Origin: JBPCQA01 sp050998615
GTDB lineage: Bacteria > Actinomycetota > Actinomycetes > Propionibacteriales > Nocardioidaceae
Assembly (NCBI GenBank): GCA_050998615.1
Contig: JBPCQA010000022.1
Location: 1-13,928, forward strand
DNA: 13,928 nt
Reading direction: 5' to 3'
Part shown: piece after piece, positions 5,801 to 11,264 of the stretch
Position numbering within the stretch: the first letter of the stretch is position 1
How the letters are laid out: each line of letters opens with the position of its first letter
Translations under genes and position numbers: made by a program
The notes under the pieces: generated by a model
Told to the model about the DNA's origin: nothing
What the model saw: only the letters and a program-made list of their open reading frames with translations
Databases searched by the model: none

Positions 5801-7648
5801 CGGCAAAGGGTTCACGACCAGGGCTGCGCCACCACCACGGCGTACCGGCTCGGCATCGGCTCGGAAGCGATTCGGCCCGAGGATTTCCACACCCGTCGCT
5901 GCCCCGATCTGATGGTCGAGCTGAGTCAGCCCGGTGACGGGGGTGAAGCGCTGATCGTACTTGGTGCGCAACACCTTCGCGACGTGCGTGTCGAGGAACG
6001 CCTGCTCGGCAGAGCTCGTGGGCGTGTTGAAGTTGCCGACCCGAGGTGCCGCTATCGCGTCCTCCAAGGACATGCCGAAGTCAAGGTGGTTGATCAGGAT
6101 CTGCAACACCGTAGTGATGATCGTCGCGCCGCCCGGGCTGCCGACTGCGAACGCCGGCTTGCCATTGTGCAGCACGATCGTCGGGCTCATGCTCGAGCGG
6201 GGCCGTTTCCCCGCCGCGGGCAGATTGACTTCGGGCACATTCGGGTAGGCCGGCGCGAAGTCGAAGTCGGTCATCTCGTTGTTGAGCAGGAACCCGTAGC
6301 CGGGGACCGCCATGCCAGTGCCGGCGAAGTGCTCAATCGTGTTGGTGTAGCTGACCACGTTGCCCCACCGGTCAGCCGTGACGATGTGGTTGGTCGACTG
6401 CTCGTTGTCGACTTGCGGCGCGGCGGCCGCCTGATGTGGGCAGCCGGTGTACGGCGGGTAGGGGTTCCCCGGCGCGACCGGGCTGTGCGCTGCCGTGCGA
6501 GTGATCAGGCAGCGTCGGGTCGCGGCGTACGCCGGGTCGAGCAGCCCGTGCAGCGGTACGTCGACGTAGCGCGGATCTCCGACGTACCGGTTGCGGTCGG
6601 CGAAGGAGTAGCGCAGCGACTCGATGTAGTGGTGCAGCGCGAGTGCACGGCTTTCGTGCGCCATGTCGTACCCGCGCAGAATGTTGAGCGCTTCGCCGAT
6701 CGTCGAACCGCCCGACGAGGGCGGCGCCATGCCGTAGACGTCGTACCCGCGGTAACCCACAACGGTGGGCGCCGGCTGGTCGGCCCGGTAGCTGGCCACG
6801 TCTTCGCGCGTCATGATGCCCGGCCGCACGTTCAGCGGCGTGCTCGGCCAGGTCGGGGGATGCTGCACGGTGCGAGCGACCGCGGCGCCGATCGGGCCGT
6901 GGTAGAAGTAGCCGGGGCCGTGTTTGGCGATCAGCTCGTAAGTGCGGGCCAGGTCTGGGTTGCGCAGCCTGGTGCCGATCGGCAGCGGCTGCCCGTCGTG
7001 AGTGAGGAAGAGCCGGCGGCTTGGCGTGAACGCCTGGAGGTCCGTCAGCGACTCGCGAGTCTCCTGCACGAACGTGCGGTCGACGACGAACCCCGTCTTC
7101 GCCTGGTTGATGGCCGGTCGCAGGTCGGCAGCGAGACTGCGTACGCCGTACTGGTGGGCAGCCTGCGCCCACGTCGCCACCATGCCGGGAACTCCGACTG
7201 CCAGCCCAGAGTGCCGTGCCGTCTCGAACGGCAGCGGGTGCCCATGTGAGACGAAAAGCTTCTTGGTGCAGGCGGCAGGACAGGTCTCCCGCCCGTCGAT
7301 CGTCACCACTCGGTGTTGGCGAGCCAGGTAGATCACCATAAAGCCGCCACCACCGGGGCCGGCGACGTACGGCTCGGTGACGCCGAGAGTCGACGCGATC
7401 GCGACCGCCGCGTCGACGGCGTTGCCACCGTGGCGCAGCACCTGGATGCCGGCCCTCGACGCGTCGAGGTCTACCGATGCAACCGCGCCGCCGCTCCCGG
7501 TGGCCACTGGCTGCTTCACATCCGGGCTAGTGCTTAGGTTGGCAGCGGGCCGGGCGGTGGCGGGTTGGCCGATTGCGGCCAGCGCGCCGGCGATCAGCAA
7601 GGTGGTGACAGCCGCCACCAGCGAGCGGCGGGATGTGAGCTGAGGCAT
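5783..7648 (-). CDS. ggt: Gamma-glutamyltransferase, secreted precursor
   Basis: 621 residues, slightly longer than the usual 560-600. It starts at ATG 7648, preceded on the minus strand by GGGAGGT with six-base spacing. An N-terminal signal (residues 1 to about 32: SRRSL, then a hydrophobic stretch, then ATA) shows it is exported; the twin arginine suggests Tat. DGRETCP (118-124) carries the arginine that holds the glutamyl carboxylate. By homology, autocleavage occurs before Thr419 in QSTNHIVTADRWGN, making Thr419 the nucleophile of the small subunit. LLNNEMTDFDF (454-464), SSMSPTIVL (485-493) and SPGGATI (504-510) complete the active site. It transfers or hydrolyses gamma-glutamyl groups of glutathione and gamma-glutamyl peptides outside the membrane. 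The last residues (PPPPGG) and the stop come from an intergenic repeat, so the native C-terminus may have been altered. Confidence 0.95.
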   Translation of the reverse strand: MPQLTSRRSLVAAVTTLLIAGALAAIGQPATARPAANLSTSPDVKQPVATGSGGAVASVDLDASRAGIQVLRHGGNAVDAAVAIASTLGVTEPYVAGPGGGGFMVIYLARQHRVVTIDGRETCPAACTKKLFVSHGHPLPFETARHSGLAVGVPGMVATWAQAAHQYGVRSLAADLRPAINQAKTGFVVDRTFVQETRESLTDLQAFTPSRRLFLTHDGQPLPIGTRLRNPDLARTYELIAKHGPGYFYHGPIGAAVARTVQHPPTWPSTPLNVRPGIMTREDVASYRADQPAPTVVGYRGYDVYGMAPPSSGGSTIGEALNILRGYDMAHESRALALHHYIESLRYSFADRNRYVGDPRYVDVPLHGLLDPAYAATRRCLITRTAAHSPVAPGNPYPPYTGCPHQAAAAPQVDNEQSTNHIVTADRWGNVVSYTNTIEHFAGTGMAVPGYGFLLNNEMTDFDFAPAYPNVPEVNLPAAGKRPRSSMSPTIVLHNGKPAFAVGSPGGATIITTVLQILINHLDFGMSLEDAIAAPRVGNFNTPTSSAEQAFLDTHVAKVLRTKYDQRFTPVTGLTQLDHQIGAATGVEILGPNRFRADAEPVRRGGGAALVVNPLPPPPGG

Positions 7649-7669
7649 GCGGAACCTCCCGGTGGACGA

Positions 7670-7682
7670 GCAGACGATCTGC
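7670..7682. other. Perfect inverted repeat upstream of ggt
   Basis: GCAGA-CGA-TCTGC lies 21 bases before the ggt start, just upstream of its ribosome binding site. A second feature of this spacer is GCAAAC (7731-7736) facing two GTTTGC copies (7758-7763 and 7764-7769). Either could be an operator or an mRNA hairpin; I see no clear -35/-10 pair. Confidence 0.25.
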
Positions 7683-7831
7683 GACTCTCTTACCCTGCCC
7701 CCAGCGTCCGACACTCCGCAATGGTCACCGGCAAACGATTTGGGAGACACACCACTAGTTTGCGTTTGCAGGCCGAGCCAGCTGTCGGGATGCGAGGCCG
7801 CGAGCCCGGCGACTCCCTATCTGCGCGGGTT

Positions 7832-8854
7832 CTAGAGCCAGTCCTTGCGGCGGAAGAGCAGGTAGAGCGCCCCGGCTATGCCGACGATAAGAACGATGCT
7901 GGCGATGAAGCCTGACTCCTGGCCGAATCCGGGATACGGCAGGTTCTGGCCGAAATACCCGGTTATTGCGGTGGGCACAGCGATGATGGCCGCCCAGCTC
8001 GTGAGTTTCTTCATGACCGTGTTGAGCCGCGCGTCCTGCAATGACAGGTTCGTCTCGAAGATAGTCGTCACCATGTCTTGCAGTGAAGTGGTCCATTCGG
8101 TCACCCGCAGGACGTGGTCGTACAGGTCGGCGTACGGTGCGTCGAGTTCAGCTGGGGCACCGGTCTGCTCTCCGGAGTGACGGATGGTGCTTACGAGGTC
8201 CCGCATGGGAAGTACGACGCGGCGCAGGCGCACGAGGTCCTTTCGGACCTGGTAGGTGCGCCGTTGCACCTCGGCCGTGTTGACCTTGAGGTCGAACAGG
8301 ATGTCTTCGAGACCCTCCATCACATCGTCAAGGGCCTGGACCGTGTCGAAGTGGCCATCGACAATGACGTCCAGAAGATCGTGGACCAGAGAACCCACGC
8401 CGTACTTCAGCATTTCAGCGTTGTCATCCCAGCGGGCGACTACGTCGGACATGTCGAAGCGACCGGCATGCCGCACCGTGACAACACCGGTTCGCATGAC
8501 GAATGCGGAGACCGGCTCGACGTACAGGTGACTCCCGATAGAAACTCGACCCTTATCGGCGTTTGTCGCTCCGCTGTCTGCGCTGGTCACCTGGGTGGCA
8601 TAGGCCTTCAGGAAGGTGTAATGGCTGTATCGAACCGCCTTGGTGCGTTCCAAGTGGGCGACGGCGTCTTCGACGGCCAACGGATCGAGGGCAAGCTCTG
8701 CTGCCAGGTCACCAAGTTGATCCTGGTCGGGGTCGCATAAGTCGAACCACACCAGCTGGCCATCTTGGTCAAGGTAGCGCGAGAGCTCCTCGAGCTGGAT
8801 GTCCTGAGCAGCGACCTGTCCGTCTCGCCATACCCTGCTCCGTGTAGACCCCAC
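7832..8854 (-). CDS. corA: CorA-family divalent cation transporter, GQN variant
   Basis: 340 residues, close to the usual size. A large soluble N-terminal domain (about 1-280) contains the family's long helices (VRKDLVRLRRVVLPMRDLVSTI; ETNLSLQDARLNTVMKKL). Two membrane segments close the protein (about 284-301 and 314-334), followed by a basic tail RRKDWL. CorA proteins form membrane pentamers that import Mg2+ (some Co2+, Ni2+ or Zn2+). The selectivity motif at the mouth of TM1 is YFGQN (300-304) rather than the classical YGMN; I recall GQN in other actinobacterial CorA-like proteins, and ion preference may differ. The GTG start at 8854 lacks a Shine-Dalgarno sequence, and CATACT seven bases upstream suggests a leaderless transcript. 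It lies 58 bases after nei2 on the same strand. Confidence 0.9.
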   Translation of the reverse strand: MGSTRSRVWRDGQVAAQDIQLEELSRYLDQDGQLVWFDLCDPDQDQLGDLAAELALDPLAVEDAVAHLERTKAVRYSHYTFLKAYATQVTSADSGATNADKGRVSIGSHLYVEPVSAFVMRTGVVTVRHAGRFDMSDVVARWDDNAEMLKYGVGSLVHDLLDVIVDGHFDTVQALDDVMEGLEDILFDLKVNTAEVQRRTYQVRKDLVRLRRVVLPMRDLVSTIRHSGEQTGAPAELDAPYADLYDHVLRVTEWTTSLQDMVTTIFETNLSLQDARLNTVMKKLTSWAAIIAVPTAITGYFGQNLPYPGFGQESGFIASIVLIVGIAGALYLLFRRKDWL

Positions 8855-8861
8855 CCGGATC

Positions 8862-8867
8862 AGTATG
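8862..8867 (-). promoter_or_regulatory. Possible -10 box for corA
   Basis: The minus strand reads CATACT, then seven bases, then the GTG start at 8854. It matches TATACT in five of six positions and the spacing fits a leaderless mRNA. No convincing -35 is present. Confidence 0.3.
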
Positions 8868-8912
8868 CCCGGCCGGCCTTGCCTCGTGGCGCCAGCGCGG
8901 CAAAACGAGCCG

Positions 8913-9740
8913 CTAGAGCCGGGGACTGTTCCTCAGGCGCTGACAGGTGGGACACCAAAACAGGTTGCGTCCCTCGAGCACCTGGGTGCGCACACGAGAT
9001 CCGCAGACGTAGCATGGTTGGCCGGTACGCCGGTAGACATAGACCTCCCCGCCATGGTTGTCGACCCGCGGCTCGCGCCCCATGGCAATCGCCTCGTGCT
9101 CGGGGCGGACCGTGTCGATCCTGCCGGTCGCGACACCGTAGGCCATCAGCTCCACCAGGTCTGCCCACATCAGGTTCCACCTCCGCTTGGTGACCCGCTC
9201 CCCCGGTGTGAGTGGGTGCAAGCGGGCCCGAAAGAGTGTCTCGGCGCGAAAGACGTTCCCGACGCCGGACAGGACAGTCTGGTCCATCAGCAGGGCGCCG
9301 ATCGGCTTCATGCTCTTGCGGATCCGTGCAAATGCGCGTTCGGCGTCGGCGTCCGGTCGCAGCGGGTCGGGGCCAAGCTTCGCGACGATCTGGGCCACCA
9401 TGGGCTCGGTGACCAGCTCGCACACCGTCGCACCGCGCAGATCGGCGTACGCCGTCGAGCCTTCGATCCGCAGCCGCACTGCTCCCACGGCCGGGAGCGT
9501 GGGAGCGGGGCGCATGATGAATGCCCCGATCAGGCCAAGATGTACGTGCACCACGAAGTCGTTGGCGAAGTGGATGAACAGGTGTTTGCCAGCGGAGTCG
9601 GCGCCCTCGATGACGTGCCCATCAACAAGTGCGGCGCTGTCCGTGAACCGGCCCTGTGGACTCGAAACCCGCACGGCCTCACCCGCGAACGCCGCACGCA
9701 GATCGGTCGCCAGGCGCAAGAGAGTATGGCCTTCAGGCAT
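8913..9740 (-). CDS. nei2: Fpg/Nei-family DNA glycosylase (Nei2-type)
   Basis: 275 residues. It begins MPEGHTLLRL: Pro2 is the Schiff-base nucleophile exposed after Met removal and Glu3 is the catalytic acid. The catalytic-loop lysine is Lys52 (SAGKHLF). The H2TH region includes LLMDQTVLSGVGNVFRAE (about 159-176), which contains the DNA-contacting Asn of GVGN. The zinc finger has Cys243, Cys246, Cys263 and Cys266, and Arg258 (EGRNLFWCPTC) is the conserved finger arginine. The enzyme removes oxidised bases and cuts the abasic site in base excision repair. MPEGHT rather than MPELPE marks Nei (endonuclease VIII) over Fpg. It starts six bases after the rpiB stop and is almost certainly co-transcribed with it. 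This rpiB-nei2 pair is conserved in mycobacteria (Rv2465c-Rv2464c). Confidence 0.93.
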   Translation of the reverse strand: MPEGHTLLRLATDLRAAFAGEAVRVSSPQGRFTDSAALVDGHVIEGADSAGKHLFIHFANDFVVHVHLGLIGAFIMRPAPTLPAVGAVRLRIEGSTAYADLRGATVCELVTEPMVAQIVAKLGPDPLRPDADAERAFARIRKSMKPIGALLMDQTVLSGVGNVFRAETLFRARLHPLTPGERVTKRRWNLMWADLVELMAYGVATGRIDTVRPEHEAIAMGREPRVDNHGGEVYVYRRTGQPCYVCGSRVRTQVLEGRNLFWCPTCQRLRNSPRL

Positions 9741-9746
9741 CGGTTC

Positions 9747-10247
9747 TCAGACCGCCTCACCGGCCGAGCCCGGGTCGACGACAGGCGTCGCCAGGAGCTG
9801 TCCACTCTCTTCGTATTCGCTGAGCATGCCGATCCGGCGGACGTGCCGCTCGCCGCCACTGAAGTCGGTGTTCAAGAACGTTTCGAGGAAACCGGTCGCC
9901 TCGTCGGCGGAGTGCATTCGCGCACCGATCGACAACACATTGGCGTTGTTGTGCAACCGCGCCAGCTCGGCCGTCTCGTTCGACCAGGCAAGTGCGGCGC
10001 GAATGCCCCGCACCTTGTTGGCGGCGATCTGCTCACCGTTGCCCGACCCACCGATGACCAGGCCGAGGCTGCCGGGGTCACCGGCGACGGCCTCGGCGGC
10101 ACGCAAACAAAACGGTGGGTAGTCGTCGTCGGGGTCGTAGTCCAGCGCACCATGGTCGAGCGGCTGGTGGCCGTGGTCGGCCAGCCAGCCGACGAGATGT
10201 TGCTTGAGCTCCCAACCGGCGTGGTCTGATCCCACGTGTATGCGCAT
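9747..10247 (-). CDS. rpiB: Ribose-5-phosphate isomerase B
   Basis: 166 residues, matching actinobacterial RpiB. MRIHVGSDHAGWELK (1-15) holds the phosphate-binding start with His9; IGGSGNGEQIAANKVRGIRAAL (65-86) is the anion-hole loop. The position that is cysteine in E. coli RpiB is not cysteine here; Glu72 (GNGEQ) is the equivalent of the mycobacterial catalytic Glu. HNNANVLSIGAR (about 99-110) gives further substrate contacts. It interconverts ribose-5-phosphate and ribulose-5-phosphate in the cytoplasmic pentose phosphate pathway. ATG 10247 is preceded by AGGA nine bases upstream. The 88-base gap to the reductase gene and a palindrome over the ribosome binding site allow separate control, but read-through from the upstream SigR-type promoter is possible. 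Confidence 0.93.
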   Translation of the reverse strand: MRIHVGSDHAGWELKQHLVGWLADHGHQPLDHGALDYDPDDDYPPFCLRAAEAVAGDPGSLGLVIGGSGNGEQIAANKVRGIRAALAWSNETAELARLHNNANVLSIGARMHSADEATGFLETFLNTDFSGGERHVRRIGMLSEYEESGQLLATPVVDPGSAGEAV

Positions 10248-10249
10248 AG

Positions 10250-10264
10250 TGACAAATCCTGTCA
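10250..10264. promoter_or_regulatory. Palindrome over the rpiB ribosome binding region
   Basis: TGACA-AATCC-TGTCA is a perfect 5-5-5 inverted repeat two bases upstream of the rpiB start. It is overlapped by a wider GTGAC (10249-10253) / GTCAC (10266-10270) pair. It covers the AGGA ribosome binding site, so it could be an operator or an mRNA hairpin that hides the site. No regulator can be named. Confidence 0.35.
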
Positions 10265-10335
10265 GGTCACGCCGTCCGTGGGTTGTCGGGGCGCGGCCGT
10301 CGGCGACTGCTTTGTCTTTCTGTGGACGCGGGCTC

Positions 10336-10956
10336 TCAGTCGAAGATGGGGCCCTCGGTGCGGCTGCGCTTCAGCTCGTAGAAACCGTCGATGCCGGCGA
10401 CGAGACGTACGCCGTCCCATAGCCGGCCAGCAGCCTCGCCGCGGGGCGTCGGGGTGACCACCGGGCCGAAGAACGCGACGCCTTCGACCGAGATGACCGG
10501 TGTGCCGACGTCCATGCCGACCTGGTCCATCCCCTCGTGGTGCGATTTCTTCAACGCATCGTCGTACGCCGTGGAGTCCATCGCGTCAGCCAGGTCGACT
10601 GGCAGCCCGGCTGCCGTCAAAGCCTCCTTGACAGTCTCTCGGTTGCGATCCATCCCCCGGTTGTGGAATCGGGTGCCGAGCTCGGTGTAGAGGCGGTCGA
10701 GCACGTCGTCGCCGTACTGCTGGGCCGCGGCGATGCAGACCCGCACCGGACCCCATGCGGTGGCCAGGAAGCTGCGGTAGTCGTCGTCGATGTCCAACTT
10801 GTCCTGGTTTAGATAGGCTAGGCTCATCACGTGGAAGCGCGCATTGACGTCGCGCACCTGTTCGACCTCCTTGATCCAGCGGGAGCTGAGCCAGGCCCAG
10901 GGGCAGGCAGGGTCGAACCAGAAGTCGGCGGTGGCGGGAGTTTGGCGATCAACCAT
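10336..10956 (-). CDS. Rv2466c-type mycothiol-dependent reductase (DsbA/thioredoxin fold), CPWA active site
   Basis: 206 residues from ATG 10956, preceded by AAAGGAG at good spacing. It matches M. tuberculosis Rv2466c (a mycothiol-dependent nitroreductase, from memory) along its length: ADFWFDPACPWAW (10-22), NARFHVMSL, AWGPVRVCIAAAQQYG, LRKSHH-like LKKSHHEGMDQVG, DVGTPVISVEGVAFFGPV, and the ending ELKRSRTE-PIFD. Rv2466c has CPWC; here Cys18 is kept but the resolving position is Ala21 (CPWA), so a monothiol mechanism using mycothiol is expected. It acts in the cytoplasm on oxidised or nitro substrates under thiol stress. It diverges from pepN and carries a SigR/SigH-type promoter, consistent with SigH control of Rv2466c. 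An upstream in-frame ATG at 11055 is rejected because it lies within that promoter. Confidence 0.92.
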   Translation of the reverse strand: MVDRQTPATADFWFDPACPWAWLSSRWIKEVEQVRDVNARFHVMSLAYLNQDKLDIDDDYRSFLATAWGPVRVCIAAAQQYGDDVLDRLYTELGTRFHNRGMDRNRETVKEALTAAGLPVDLADAMDSTAYDDALKKSHHEGMDQVGMDVGTPVISVEGVAFFGPVVTPTPRGEAAGRLWDGVRLVAGIDGFYELKRSRTEGPIFD

Positions 10957-11032
10957 GCGGTCTTTCTCCTTTGAGTGCGGGACGAGCGGCGCGGCAGGAT
11001 CCGCCGAAGTCGATGATGATTCAACGAAATAC

Positions 11033-11058
11033 AACGGGTCAGCCTGATCACACATTCC
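11033..11058 (-). promoter_or_regulatory. SigR/SigH-type promoter of the reductase gene
   Basis: On the minus strand GGAAT (11058-11054) is followed by exactly 18 bases and then GTT (11035-11033). This is the full GGAAT-N18-GTT consensus of the thiol-oxidative-stress sigma factors SigR (Streptomyces) and SigH (mycobacteria). Transcription would begin near 11025, leaving a leader of about 70 bases before ATG 10956. The gene it faces belongs to a family known to be SigH-controlled. Confidence 0.8.
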
Positions 11059-11074
11059 CCGGACTGCTAAGGCC

Positions 11075-11200
11075 GCTCAACCACGGTGGCTGAGGAGCGA
11101 GATTTACGGTGGTGAGCAAGATGTGGCTTCGAGACAGCCGCGAAGCGGCCCCCCCAACCACCGTGACTGCGGCTCAACCACCATGACTGCGGCTCGACCA
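11075..11200. repeat. Repeat cluster upstream of pepN, including a 20-bp tandem repeat
   Basis: Several parts belong to the same family as 5718-5800. CTCAACCAC-GGTGGCTGAG at 11076-11095 is a near-perfect palindrome. TGGCTTCGAGACAG (11124-11137), a GCCGC-GAA-GCGGC hairpin (11137-11149) and CAACCACCG (11155-11163) together form one full-length unit. CAACCACCGTGACTGCGGCT (11155-11174) is then repeated in tandem with one change at 11175-11194, and a third, decayed copy starts at 11195 (CGACCAACG). Confidence 0.75.
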
Positions 11201-11264
11201 ACGCGAAGGCCGCCGCCGCAAACCGCGTGCCGACGTCGCGCAGCCCCATGCGAGGATGGCGGGC

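Larger units (their letters stand above)
10957..11264. other. Divergent intergenic region between reductase gene and pepN
   Basis: This 308-base stretch has no gene. From left to right it holds the reductase ribosome binding site, a leader of about 70 bases, a SigR/SigH-type promoter reading left (11033-11058), a cluster of CTCAACCACC repeats (11075-11200) and the pepN ribosome binding site GAGG (11252-11255). I see no clear -10/-35 pair for pepN; it must lie within or after the repeats. Confidence 0.7.

Noticed and set aside
5762..7249. Long plus-strand open frame (495 codons) opposite ggt
   Set aside because: It is antisense to a fully conserved gamma-glutamyltransferase and has no recognisable motif.
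8865..10229. Long plus-strand open frame (454 codons) opposite nei2 and rpiB
   Set aside because: It is antisense to two intact enzymes with all catalytic residues; the translation looks non-coding.
11155..11200. Tandem 20-bp repeats considered as a CRISPR array
   Set aside because: The units are contiguous with no spacers and belong to a dispersed palindromic repeat; no cas gene nearby.
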